A stretch of DNA of 64,000 bases from JANXUC01 sp043782485 (GTDB lineage Bacteria > Acidobacteriota > Terriglobia > Terriglobales > Acidobacteriaceae): contig JAYWAL010000007.1 of assembly GCA_043782485.1 (NCBI GenBank), positions 49,153-113,152 of the forward strand, written 5' to 3'. Below are positions 9,238 through 17,520 of the stretch, piece after piece. Every line of letters begins with the position of its first letter. Position 1 is the stretch's first letter. The notes under the pieces are model-generated. The model saw only the letters and a list, made by a program, of their open reading frames with translations. It had not been told where the DNA came from and ran no database searches. The position numbers were made by a program, and so were the translations under genes.

Positions 9238-10649
9238 GCCAATCACCGCGTTTACGATTGCTGATTGTTGACGACGAACCGAGCATCCGTCATTTGTGCC
9301 GCTCCGTCGCCGAGACTATGGGTTTTGATTGCGACGAAGCGCAGAGCGGCGAAGCCGGACTGGCGCAGTTGGAAGAGCAGCCCGCCCACATGGTTCTTTG
9401 CGACATGGTTATGCCGCAGATGACCGGGCTCGACTTTCTAGGGCGTGTGAAGAAGATTCTGCCGCGCACCGAGGTAGCACTCATGACTGGCCACGGTTCC
9501 GTGGAAACCGCGGTGCAGGCCATGCGGCTCGGTGCCTACGACTACATCACCAAGCCGTTCTCTCCGCTCGAGGAGTTGCGCTTGTTCCTGCGGCGCATGG
9601 CGGACAAAGTCCAGCTCGTAGAAGAAAATGAATTTCTGCGCGAACGCACGGATGCTGAGACGGAAATGCACGGCATCATCGGCGCTTCGCCGAAAATTCA
9701 AGACGTTCTGCGGATGATCGCGCGCCTTAAAGACACGCGGACGCCAGTCCTGATTACGGGCGAATCCGGTACGGGGAAAGAGTTGGTGGCTCGCGCCATC
9801 CACTTCCGTGGCGGGTTTTCCAGTCAACCGTTTGTCGCTGTCGATTGCGGCTCGCTGGTGCCCACGCTCATCGAAAGCGAACTGTTCGGTTACGAAAGAG
9901 GAGCATTCACAGGGGCCGTGCGTTCCAAGGCCGGATTGTTCCAGGCGGCCAGCGGCGGAACCATTTTCCTGGACGAAATCGGGGAACTTCCGCTCGAACT
10001 GCAAGCCAAACTCCTGCGTGTGCTGCAAGAGAAGGAAGTCCGCCCCGTGGGCAGTAACAACCGCACCAAGGTTGATGTTCGCGTAGTGGCCGCCACCAAT
10101 CGCGATCTGGAAGCCTCCTACAAAGACGGCACCTTCCGCAAGGACCTCTATTTCCGGCTCAACGTGGTCACAGTTCACCTGCCCGCGCTGCGCGAACGGC
10201 GCGCCGATATCCCCATGCTGGTGCATTGGTTCATTGAACGCTACGCCCCCGGCAGCGGCCTGCAAGTCACGACAGGAGCCATGAAGTGCCTGCTGGAATA
10301 CGACTGGCCGGGCAACGTGCGCGAGCTGGAAAACTGCATTGAGCGCGCAATTGCTCTGGGGGGCCACAACCCGCTCGATATCTCCGACCTGCCGCCAGCA
10401 GTCGCTGTGTTGGGTGCCAACATGCCTTCGCAGGTAGGTAGTTTCCCTTCCGCCTATACGTCCTCAGATCTAGAGGACATTGAGCGCGTCACCATCCAGC
10501 GTGTCTTCAGCGAGGTGAACGGCGATAAGGTGCTGGCCGGTAAGATGCTAGGCATCAGCCGCGCCACGCTTTACCGCAAGCTCAAGCGCTACAACATTCC
10601 GGGCCAGCCGAGAGTCATGGAATCCGCCCGCTCGGCCACCTTGCACTAG
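9234..10649 (+). CDS. NtrC-family sigma-54-dependent response regulator
   Basis: This enhancer-binding protein activates RNA polymerase-sigma-54. The 471 residues comprise a receiver (acidic DDE at 13-15, phosphoacceptor Asp57, Lys108), an AAA+ domain with Walker A GESGTGKE (176-183), the sigma-54 contact loop GAFTGA (223-228), Walker B GGTIFLDEIGEL and an arginine finger region, and a Fis-type helix-turn-helix at the end (LGISRATLYRKLKRY). The GTG start overlaps the preceding stop. A cluster of TGAGAC/GTCTCA palindromes lies 45 to 100 bases after the stop and could be its binding site. Its target genes are not evident from promoter motifs. Confidence 0.95.
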   Translation: MSQSPRLRLLIVDDEPSIRHLCRSVAETMGFDCDEAQSGEAGLAQLEEQPAHMVLCDMVMPQMTGLDFLGRVKKILPRTEVALMTGHGSVETAVQAMRLGAYDYITKPFSPLEELRLFLRRMADKVQLVEENEFLRERTDAETEMHGIIGASPKIQDVLRMIARLKDTRTPVLITGESGTGKELVARAIHFRGGFSSQPFVAVDCGSLVPTLIESELFGYERGAFTGAVRSKAGLFQAASGGTIFLDEIGELPLELQAKLLRVLQEKEVRPVGSNNRTKVDVRVVAATNRDLEASYKDGTFRKDLYFRLNVVTVHLPALRERRADIPMLVHWFIERYAPGSGLQVTTGAMKCLLEYDWPGNVRELENCIERAIALGGHNPLDISDLPPAVAVLGANMPSQVGSFPSAYTSSDLEDIERVTIQRVFSEVNGDKVLAGKMLGISRATLYRKLKRYNIPGQPRVMESARSATLH

Positions 10650-10693
10650 ATCTCACGTCCACGAGGCAGGGTGGTTCGCGGACGTGCTCCATG

Positions 10694-10748
10694 TGAGACT
10701 TTGAGACAGTCTCACCGCCTTCTCAGGCAAGTCGTCTCAGTATGAGAC
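10694..10748. promoter_or_regulatory. Cluster of TGAGAC/GTCTCA palindromes (candidate operator)
   Basis: Five copies of the hexamer TGAGAC or its complement occur within 55 bases. They include the near-perfect palindromes TGAGAC-A-GTCTCA (10702-10714) and GTCTCA-GTA-TGAGAC (10734-10748). They lie between the sigma-54 activator gene and the next gene on the same strand. Paired dyads suggest cooperative binding of a dimeric regulator such as the Fis-type activator just upstream. No T-run follows, so a terminator role is less likely. The regulator assignment is inference. Confidence 0.45.
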
Positions 10749-10916
10749 GAAACTCGCAGGATGATTCCGTAACTCATTGATTCCACTACTAACGACCCAC
10801 CTTAGATTTCGGCCCCCTGCGTGCCCTAGTTACTAGTCGGGTTCCTGTGACCGGTTCCCCGCCGGTTGTGCCGATGCGGTACCGCTCTGGCTAAAACAAT
10901 CGAGGATGGACCCATC

Positions 10917-11267
10917 GTGCATACGTCGGCATCAGCCCCGTCTCGTAAGCTTGCTGATAGTTTTGTCTCCAAGCTCGCGCAGTTTTTCCCCAACGCCACG
11001 CCCGTTCGCATCCCAGTCAGCCTTACGCGCGTTAATCTGGGTGGCGGCCAGTTTTCCGAAAGCACCGTCATCGAATTTGGTACGAGTAAGGAAGTTCTCT
11101 TCTGCTCCGCCCTGCCCGTCGAGTTTGCCGACAAACTAAGGATCAAGAACCCGGACGGTACTTTAGACATCGATGTCTCGGTGGTAGCTGTGCAGTATGA
11201 TGGCGGGAAGACGGCGGTAGCGGCGCGCTTTCTGAACGACGTGCCCAATTGGATCGTAAAACAATGA
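10917..11267 (+). CDS. Small protein, possibly PilZ-like
   Basis: The 116-residue protein is predicted soluble. It has a beta-rich pattern (TPVRIPVSLTRVNLGGGQF, then VLFCSALPVEFADKL and LDIDVSVVAVQYDGGKTAVA) that resembles the layout of PilZ domains, but a clear RxxxR c-di-GMP motif is not seen, so the family call is weak. A GTG start at 10917 was chosen because GAGGA lies 10 bases upstream; a TTG at 10866 is in frame. Its stop overlaps the ATG of the next gene. It follows the two-component operon after 267 bases. Confidence 0.6.
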   Translation: MHTSASAPSRKLADSFVSKLAQFFPNATPVRIPVSLTRVNLGGGQFSESTVIEFGTSKEVLFCSALPVEFADKLRIKNPDGTLDIDVSVVAVQYDGGKTAVAARFLNDVPNWIVKQ

Positions 11268-12205
11268 GCCTGGCTGCAACTTCCTCGGAAAACGACTCGG
11301 TAGTGGCTGCCCGCGAGTGGCATGAGGCCGTGATGCTGTATCCGGTCTACAGCGCGCTATCGCGTGAGTTTGTGTTTGAGGTGGCTCCTTGTGCCGCTCT
11401 GGAGACCCTGGTCGACGTGCCCGACCACGACACCATTGAGGAGGCCCGCGAGTGGCTGGCCTTGATGGACGGGCGCACGCAGGTGCACCAACTGCGCCAA
11501 TTTCTACAGACGACTTCTTTGGCCGATGAGCCGCGAGTGCGAGCGCTTTTGTCGCGGCATCTGCGTAAGCCCATCAAGACGGATGCGGATCGTGACAAAA
11601 TCGATTTTTTGCTGGTCCAGTTTTTCTCGCTGACGGCACCTTCGCAGTTGAATGATGCGCAGGTGAGCGCGGCCTTTGTGGCCACCACTTTGCAGCCGGT
11701 TCTGGGTGCTGTGGACGCCGAGCCCAGCCCATCGTCGACGACGCTGGAACAGATTCTGGCGGACGCGCGTGGTTGCGAACGCTTGAGTGAGTTGTTGGGC
11801 AGTGAAATTCTGGAACGTGGCCGCGCAGCCAAGGCCAAAGCTGGTCCCACGTACTTCCAGCCCGCCTCCATGGTGGCTTTTACTCGATTTAGCTTTCTGA
11901 TGCGGCGTGTGTTCTTTCGCCTGCTCCACGGCGACCTCAACGCTATTCTTGATGGTTTGCAAGATTTGGAACGAGTGGGAGTGACCGCTATTGATTGTCG
12001 CAACGCCCAGTTCTCGCAAAAAGAACCGACCGCCCGACTGCGCATGATCTGCCAGTCCTGGAAGGTGATGTTCCACGCCGAATATTCCAGTGGACAGCCG
12101 CTGCGCATGCTGGCGGACTTACGTGCGGCGGTGGAGCAGGCTCTGGCGCAGGCTTTGGCTTCTGGGCAAGGCGTCTCTAGGGCTTCTTCGGTGGCCGCAA
12201 AGTAG
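11264..12205 (+). CDS. Uncharacterised protein of a three-gene unit
   Basis: The 313-residue protein is not recognised. It is predicted soluble, largely helical, without signal peptide or membrane segments. Residues about 190-225 (TYFQPASMVAFTRFSFLMRRVFFRLL) form the most hydrophobic and probably conserved core. The start ATG overlaps the stop of the upstream PilZ-like gene (ATGA), while an in-frame TTG at 11249 is less likely. Tight coupling with 10917-11267 and proximity to the phosphoacceptor protein at 12318 suggest a signalling or gliding/motility accessory role, but this is only contextual. Confidence 0.75.
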   Translation: MSLAATSSENDSVVAAREWHEAVMLYPVYSALSREFVFEVAPCAALETLVDVPDHDTIEEAREWLALMDGRTQVHQLRQFLQTTSLADEPRVRALLSRHLRKPIKTDADRDKIDFLLVQFFSLTAPSQLNDAQVSAAFVATTLQPVLGAVDAEPSPSSTTLEQILADARGCERLSELLGSEILERGRAAKAKAGPTYFQPASMVAFTRFSFLMRRVFFRLLHGDLNAILDGLQDLERVGVTAIDCRNAQFSQKEPTARLRMICQSWKVMFHAEYSSGQPLRMLADLRAAVEQALAQALASGQGVSRASSVAAK

Positions 12206-12317
12206 GGAATCACAAACGGTAAGCATCACGAGTAGCACGGGCATCGGGCGGAAATGCGTTGTTTTCCGCAGGTGGCTGCAGGCAAACTACTTAGGTAAGT
12301 CAGGAGAACGACTGAAC

Positions 12318-12989
12318 GTGAATCAACCCGCTGTCCTGGTTATTTCTGAGACTCCGGGATTTTCCCAAGCCATCCTGGATCTCTGGCAACTCGAGCCCAA
12401 TCTTCCTTCACCGACGGCCATGCATGGTGATCTGTGTGGCAATCTTTCGGCGGATTCGTTTGATCTAGCCATTCTTGAGGGCATTCCTAGCGCTCGCCTG
12501 CAAACACGATTGGGGGAACTGGAGCCGCACGGCAAGACTTTGCTGGTGCTGGTGCCCGACGCCGCGACTGCGGAACTAGTTGCAACCATCGCTCCGCGCG
12601 CGTTGGTGTTGACTTCTTGCTCGGTGCCGACGCTGATGCTGGTGGCGGCTGAGATTGTGAAGCGCCTGCAAGCGATTGAGCGCCAGCGCGCTGCTGACCT
12701 AGCCTTGGCCGCCAGCGAAAGTAGCGCGCTACTGGGACGCTACATCACGGAGATGCGGCACACCATCAACAATGCGTTGACGTCGGTGATGGGAAATTCC
12801 GAACTGATGCTCTTCGAACCCGGCGAGTTGAGCGAACACCATCGCAGCCAGATCGAAACCATTCGCACGATGTCGATGCGGATTCATGAGATCATGCAGC
12901 GCCTCGGCTCGCTGGAGACCGAGAGGAAGTGGATGGAAAAGCAGAAGGGCCACGACGAGCAGCGGAAGCTGGCGACGGCGGCGGGGTAG
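12318..12989 (+). CDS. Receiver-like plus HisKA-like phosphoacceptor protein lacking an ATPase domain
   Basis: The 223-residue protein has an N-terminal region (1-115) with the alternating beta-alpha pattern of a receiver but no canonical Asp pocket. A coiled linker follows (116-135), then a two-helix hairpin with an H-box, MRHTINNALTSVMGN, where His148 matches the phosphoacceptor of HisKA domains (compare VAHEVNNPLT in the kinase at 6446). The protein ends about 75 residues later, with no N, G1 or G2 box. It may be a phosphotransfer protein or a dominant dimerisation partner. The GTG start is preceded by AGGAGAA. It lies 112 bases after the previous gene. Confidence 0.75.
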   Translation: MNQPAVLVISETPGFSQAILDLWQLEPNLPSPTAMHGDLCGNLSADSFDLAILEGIPSARLQTRLGELEPHGKTLLVLVPDAATAELVATIAPRALVLTSCSVPTLMLVAAEIVKRLQAIERQRAADLALAASESSALLGRYITEMRHTINNALTSVMGNSELMLFEPGELSEHHRSQIETIRTMSMRIHEIMQRLGSLETERKWMEKQKGHDEQRKLATAAG

Positions 12990-13145
12990 ATGTCGTTGCC
13001 CTCCATGGTTACAAAAATCTGCTAGATGTGTACTTGAGCTCCGCTAACTTGGCGATCCGGACGTGTTTCGGCCAAATTATCCTTGGCGGATGTTGTCAAA
13101 TATGCCAACGTAATATGACGCGTCAGAAAGACTGGGAGATCCCTC

Positions 13146-13478
13146 ATGACCCCAAAGACTCGGCCCGTTTCCCGGACCAAATCGGCTCTGGAAAGAGTTT
13201 GAGAAGCTTCCGGGGGACGCTCAGCTGGTGTGTCTAGATGCTCTCACCAGCGCAGCAGATGGCTCAAAGGCGGGTATCGCCAAGCCGCTGCAGGGCTTGG
13301 GCGCGGGGCTGTTTTAAGATTGCTCTGCCTTTTCGAGGTGATGCCTAATCGCGTCGTTTGTGCTGTGCAACTTGCCGAGGCTGTATGGGTGATCCATGCG
13401 TTCCAGAAAAAGTCCGCGCAGGGTATGAAAACTCCACAGCGAGAAATCGATTTAGTAATCGACCGGATGAAGAACTGA
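13146..13478 (+). pseudogene. Decayed HigB/Gp49-like toxin gene (three single-base insertions)
   Basis: Reading across three +1 shifts restores a continuous 109-residue protein of the phage-derived Gp49-like/HigB toxin family. The restored segments are FEKLPGDAQLVCLDALT, IAKPLQGLGAG, KIALPFRGDA and RVVCAVQLAEAVWVIHAFQKK. The extra bases lie at about 13194 (in GAAAG), 13312-13315 (TTTT) and 13347/13348 (TAAT). The family is an mRNA-cleaving toxin acting with the antitoxin encoded just downstream. The ATG at 13146 is assumed. Each shift falls in a short A or T run, so base-calling error is a possible alternative, although neighbouring genes are intact. Confidence 0.8.
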
Positions 13479-13491
13479 AGGAGGTTTTGCG

Positions 13492-13815
13492 ATGAAGAGC
13501 GAGAAACTCCAGGTCGTGCGCGGCAGTGGCAATGTATTTCGTGATCTCGGAGTTGAGGATGCGGATGTTAAACAGTTAAAGGCCTTGTTGGCCGCTGAAA
13601 TCATCAAGGCGCTGAAGCGGGATGGATTAACGGTCCGAGGCGCGCACAGCTGGACCGGAATTGCCGCAGCCGATTTCTCCCGCATTCGAAATGCTGATTT
13701 ATCGAGATTCACGGTGCACCGGCTCATGTCGATTGTCAACAAGCTCGGCTCGCGGGTTGAGGTGAAACTGCGGGTGCGACGGACGCAGTCTGTGGCGCAA
13801 GCGGCTACGGCGTGA
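13492..13815 (+). CDS. HigA-like helix-turn-helix antitoxin, orphaned
   Basis: The 107-residue protein carries a compact helix-turn-helix (about residues 20-85), with VKQLKALLAAEIIKAL, a turn around HSWTGIAAADFSRIRN and a recognition-helix segment LSRFTVHRLMSIVNKLG. It resembles the antitoxins paired with Gp49-like toxins. AAGGAGG lies 7 bases before the ATG and overlaps the end of the toxin relic, the usual toxin-antitoxin arrangement. The toxin gene is frameshifted, so this antitoxin may be a free regulator or a relic still under weak selection. It ends 22 bases before the convergent uvrB stop. Confidence 0.85.
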   Translation: MKSEKLQVVRGSGNVFRDLGVEDADVKQLKALLAAEIIKALKRDGLTVRGAHSWTGIAAADFSRIRNADLSRFTVHRLMSIVNKLGSRVEVKLRVRRTQSVAQAATA

Positions 13816-13836
13816 CCGAATCGATAGCGAATGGGT

Positions 13837-15828
13837 CTAAGCGAATAAAAATTCCTTGGTCCGCAGTTCCTTCACCGTATCCCGTACCTTCGCAGCTTTC
13901 TCGAATTCGAACTTCTTGGCGTACTCGCGCATTTCCACTTCCAGCTTGGCAATGTAGGTGTTGAGTTCGTGCTGCGACTTGAAGTCGGGCAGGCCATCGG
14001 CCTCGGCGGCGGTGAAGTCGGCGTAGTCGGCCTGAACCACGGCGGCCAGCGCCATATCCACCGAGCGGATGATCGACTGCGGCGTGATGCCGTTCTCTTC
14101 GTTGTAGGCGGTCTGAATCGCCCGGCGGCGGTTGGTTTCGTCCATGGCCCGCTTCATCGAATCCGTCATGCGGTCGGCATAAAGAATCGCCAGACCATTC
14201 AGGTTGCGGGCGCAGCGGCCAATGGTTTGGATCAGCGATCCAGCAGAACGCAGGAAGCCTTCTTTGTCGGCATCCAGGATCGCTACCAGCGAGACTTCCG
14301 GCAAGTCGAGGCCTTCACGCAGCAGATTGATGCCGATGAGCACGTCGTATTCGCCTTTACGCAGGTCGCGCAGGATCTTCACGCGTTCGAGAGTTTCGAT
14401 TTCAGAATGCATATAGCGGCAGCGCACGCCTGCCTCGGAATAATACTCGGCCAGGTCTTCCGCCATGCGTTTGGTCAGCGTCGTCACCAGCACGCGCTCG
14501 CCCAGCTTCACCCGTTCGCGGATGTTGTGCAGCAGGTCGTCGATCTGGCCCTTGACGGGACGGACTTCCACTGGTGGATCAATCAATCCGGTCGGGCGGA
14601 TAATCTGCTCCACGACCACGCCCGCCGACTTCGTCAGCTCGAATGGGCCCGGCGTCGCGGAAACGTAAATCGTCTGGTGAATGCGATGCTCGAACTCCTC
14701 AAACGTTAAGGGACGATTGTCCAGCGCCGAGGGCAGACGGAAGCCGTATTCCACCAGCGTTTCCTTCCGCGAACGGTCGCCCTTGTACATCGCTCGCAAC
14801 TGCGGGATGCTCTGGTGGGATTCGTCGGCGAACAAGATAAAGTCGCGCGGAAAATAGTCGAGCAACGTCGGCGGTGGCTCTCCTGGCATGCGCCCGGTAA
14901 AGTGCCGCGAGTAGTTCTCAATGCCGTGGCAGTAGCCCATCTCGCGAATCATTTCCAGATCAAACATCACCCGCTGATGAATGCGCTGCGCTTCCACCGG
15001 GCGGCCTTGCTTTTCCAGTTCGCCCTCCCACCACGCCAGTTCTTCCTTGATCGTATCCACGGCCCGGCTGCGGGTTTCCGGCTTCATCACGTAATGCGAC
15101 TTCGGATAGATCGGCAGGCGCATGTACTTCTGCTTCACCGTCGAAAATAGGGGATCAACCTGGGAAAGCGATTCCACCTCATCGCCAAACATCTCAATGC
15201 GGTACGCCATGTCGTCATAGGTAGGGAAGACCTCGATCACGTCGCCGCGCACTCGGAACGTTCCGCGTTTGAAATCTCCATCCGTGCGTTCGTAGAGGAT
15301 CTCGACCAGCTTCTTAACAATGTCCTGGCGGGCAATCTTCTGGCCTTTTTCCAAAAACAGCATCATGCCGTAGTACGCTTCCGGCGAGCCGAGGCCGTAG
15401 ATGCAACTCACGGAAGAAACAATCACGCAGTCGCGCCGCTCAAACAGCGTCTTCGTGGCAGAGAGCCGCAGCTTATCCAGCTCATCGTTGATGGTGGATT
15501 CCTTCTCAATATACAAATCCGCCGACGGAACATAAGCCTCCGGCTGGTAATAATCGTAATACGATACAAAATATTCGACAGGATTCTGCGGGAAAAAGGC
15601 CTTGAACTCGCTATAGAGCTGCGCTGCAAGGGTCTTGTTGTGCGCGAGCACCAAGGCAGGCCGGTTGGCCTGCTCAATCACCTTGGCCATCGTAAACGTC
15701 TTGCCGGATCCAGTAACGCCGAGGAGCACCTGATGCTGCTCACCGTCGGCAAGGCCTTTGACTAGGGCTGGGATGGCCGTAGTCTGGTCGCCACAGGGCT
15801 GGTAGTCGCTGAGGAGGCGGAAGTCCAT
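13837..15828 (-). CDS. uvrB: Excinuclease ABC subunit B
   Basis: UvrB is the damage-verifying helicase of nucleotide excision repair and works with UvrA and UvrC. The 663 residues are full length. They show Walker A GVTGSGKT near residue 39, the beta-hairpin YYDYYQPEAYVP, the helicase motif DESHQ, the C-terminal helicase core (LREGLDLPEVSLV, QTIGRCARN) and a UVR tail (FEFEKAAKVRDTVKEL). The start was set at ATG 15828, giving MDFRLLSDY; the reading frame extends about 94 codons further upstream but that extension is translated intergenic repeat. It converges with the antitoxin gene. Confidence 0.97.
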   Translation of the reverse strand: MDFRLLSDYQPCGDQTTAIPALVKGLADGEQHQVLLGVTGSGKTFTMAKVIEQANRPALVLAHNKTLAAQLYSEFKAFFPQNPVEYFVSYYDYYQPEAYVPSADLYIEKESTINDELDKLRLSATKTLFERRDCVIVSSVSCIYGLGSPEAYYGMMLFLEKGQKIARQDIVKKLVEILYERTDGDFKRGTFRVRGDVIEVFPTYDDMAYRIEMFGDEVESLSQVDPLFSTVKQKYMRLPIYPKSHYVMKPETRSRAVDTIKEELAWWEGELEKQGRPVEAQRIHQRVMFDLEMIREMGYCHGIENYSRHFTGRMPGEPPPTLLDYFPRDFILFADESHQSIPQLRAMYKGDRSRKETLVEYGFRLPSALDNRPLTFEEFEHRIHQTIYVSATPGPFELTKSAGVVVEQIIRPTGLIDPPVEVRPVKGQIDDLLHNIRERVKLGERVLVTTLTKRMAEDLAEYYSEAGVRCRYMHSEIETLERVKILRDLRKGEYDVLIGINLLREGLDLPEVSLVAILDADKEGFLRSAGSLIQTIGRCARNLNGLAILYADRMTDSMKRAMDETNRRRAIQTAYNEENGITPQSIIRSVDMALAAVVQADYADFTAAEADGLPDFKSQHELNTYIAKLEVEMREYAKKFEFEKAAKVRDTVKELRTKEFLFA

Positions 15829-16158
15829 TGAGTCTTGATTATACGGGCGTTCACCAGATTTCATTGAAGCCCTGTCATCCTGAGCGCAACATTCGCGCGC
15901 ACAGCGCGGGAATGCGCAGTCGAAGGAACCTGCGCAACTTGGGTGGCCGGCATCTTTCGATGGGCCGATCTCGTTTTCCTCAAATGAAATCCCCGTTTTT
16001 CGCTGGGTGCCCCTCCTTGCCTTCTTTGCCAGCGCGGGAACGATACTGCGGGCGCACCCGGGGTTCCCTCCAAGAAGCTCAAATTTCCCTTTCTGCGTGC
16101 GTTCACGCAACCCTCTTTTGCCTTGAGCGGCGCAGTCGCCAAAGTGTAAGCTCCATCC
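15829..16158. repeat. Intergenic region with degenerate dispersed repeats
   Basis: This 330-base spacer between divergent uvrB and the serine hydrolase holds two repeat remnants. TGTCATCCTGAGCG at about 15873 starts a unit of the GTCATYC family seen also at 22200, 28110 and 37499. GGGTGCCCCTCCTTGC at 16004-16042 is a diverged copy of the arm of the 34683-34805 inverted repeat. Open frames through it on both strands look like repeat translation, not genes. Promoters for both flanking genes must lie here but none is obvious. Confidence 0.6.
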
Positions 16159-17286
16159 ATGTCTCGGACACTACCGCACCCTCGCGAATCCCGGCACATG
16201 CTCTGCTTGCGGGCGTCGCTCTTTCTATCCGCCTGCTTGATCGTCATGGCAGCGGCCCGCGCCGAAGCCAAGACCAAGCCCGCCCCGCACAACGAATACC
16301 CCGGCAAACACTGGACCCTGGCTGCCAAGCCCGAGGACCGAGGCTGGTCGTCCGAGAAACTGGCAGCCGCCAAGGCCTATGCCGATACCCTCGACACGTC
16401 CGCAGTTGTCATCGTTGATGATGGCGTCATCGTTTCGCAGTGGGGAGCGACGGACACCAAGTTCAACGTACACTCCATTCGCAAAAGCTATTTGAGCGCT
16501 CTGTACGGCATTGCCGTGGGGAAAGGCCAAATCGACCTCAACGCCACGCTTGAACAACAGGGAATTGACGACAACGAGCCATCCCTGACGCCCGTGGAAA
16601 AACAGGCGCGAGTCATTGACCTGCTCAAGGCGCGGTCGGGTATCTATCACGCCGCGCTGTATGAAACGCCGGGAATGAAGGCGGAAAAGCCGCCCCGTGG
16701 TTCGCACCCGCCGCGTTCGTTCTGGTCTTATAACAATTGGGATTTCAACGCGCTGGGCACCATTTACGAGAAGCAGACTCACGACTCCATCTACCGCGCT
16801 TACGACGAGCAGATCGCGAAGCCCACTGGCATGGAAGACTTTGATCCCAAGGAGCAGGAATACTTCACCGGCCCCGATTCCATTCATCGCGCCTACCCGT
16901 TCCGTATGACCGCCCGCGATATGGCCCGTTTCGGACTGCTCTTTTTGCGGAACGGAAAGTGGCGCGACCGGCAAATCATTCCCGCGCAGTGGGTCCGCGA
17001 CAGCACCACCGCCTATTCCGTCGCTGATGGCAACGTTCGCGATAACTACAGCGGATATGGCTACTTGTGGTGGATCGCCGTGAACGGCAACCACTATCCG
17101 AAAGTGGAAGTGCCGGATGGCAGCTTTTCGGCCTGGGGTGCCGGAGGGCATTTCATCGCCGTCATGCCCGCGTTGAATTTAGTCGTCGTACACCGCGTGA
17201 ATACGGACGACCCCGCGAAGAAAGTCACGCTGGAGCAGTTCGGGGAGATGTTGCGGCTGATCCTTGCTGCCCGGCCTGCTAATTAA
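16159..17286 (+). CDS. Secreted serine hydrolase, class C beta-lactamase fold
   Basis: The protein belongs to the serine beta-lactamase/DD-peptidase-like family. The 375 residues include a signal-peptide-like stretch (hydrophobic 18-33, cleavage near AEA). The nucleophile motif is S106-I-R-K109 (SxxK) and the second motif Y191-N-N193 (YxN), with a later GAGG at the HxG/KTG position. Known relatives are esterases or peptidases, not necessarily beta-lactamases. The ATG at 16198 (MLCLRAS) is an equally plausible start because it begins directly at the signal peptide; neither has a clear ribosome site. It is monocistronic and followed by a 234-base spacer. Confidence 0.88.
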   Translation: MSRTLPHPRESRHMLCLRASLFLSACLIVMAAARAEAKTKPAPHNEYPGKHWTLAAKPEDRGWSSEKLAAAKAYADTLDTSAVVIVDDGVIVSQWGATDTKFNVHSIRKSYLSALYGIAVGKGQIDLNATLEQQGIDDNEPSLTPVEKQARVIDLLKARSGIYHAALYETPGMKAEKPPRGSHPPRSFWSYNNWDFNALGTIYEKQTHDSIYRAYDEQIAKPTGMEDFDPKEQEYFTGPDSIHRAYPFRMTARDMARFGLLFLRNGKWRDRQIIPAQWVRDSTTAYSVADGNVRDNYSGYGYLWWIAVNGNHYPKVEVPDGSFSAWGAGGHFIAVMPALNLVVVHRVNTDDPAKKVTLEQFGEMLRLILAARPAN

Positions 17287-17388
17287 AAAGGGTCTCATTC
17301 TCTGAGTGAGGTCGAAGTGAGCGGGAAGAGATGCTCTTGGCCCTGCTGCTTGATCTTTCCGTTGTGCTAGCATTCTTGCGCCCGCCTT

Positions 17389-17436
17389 TTGCAAGGTACG
17401 CAAAGAACGGGGCAAGCGAGATTCCGTTTGCGGGTT
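17389..17436. repeat. Degenerate copy of the GGGTGCCCC-type intergenic repeat
   Basis: TTGCAAGGTACGCAAAGAAC, followed by GGGGCAAGCGAGATTCCG, closely resembles the right arm and flank of the larger inverted repeat at 34770-34815. It sits in the spacer between the serine hydrolase and the glycosidase. The remaining spacer shows nothing else. Confidence 0.55.
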
Positions 17437-17520
17437 CGCCATCCGCCGCCGAACACTCCAATGCCATTGAGCCTTCCCAGCGAGCGACAGCTGCGATAGC
17501 GCTCCCAGAAAGAGGTCCTT

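Noticed and set aside
10749..10916. Sigma-54 (-24/-12) promoter before the PilZ-like gene
   Set aside because: No TGGCAC-N5-TTGC or GG-N10-GC pair was convincing in the spacer.
12090..12317. Upstream extension of the phosphoacceptor gene
   Set aside because: It overlaps the previous gene in another frame and has no conserved pattern; GTG 12318 has AGGAGAA upstream and starts the fold.
15829..16110. N-terminal extension of UvrB by about 94 codons
   Set aside because: The extra residues translate dispersed intergenic repeats (FELLGGNPGCARS and similar); UvrB begins MDFRLL at 15828 and is then full length.
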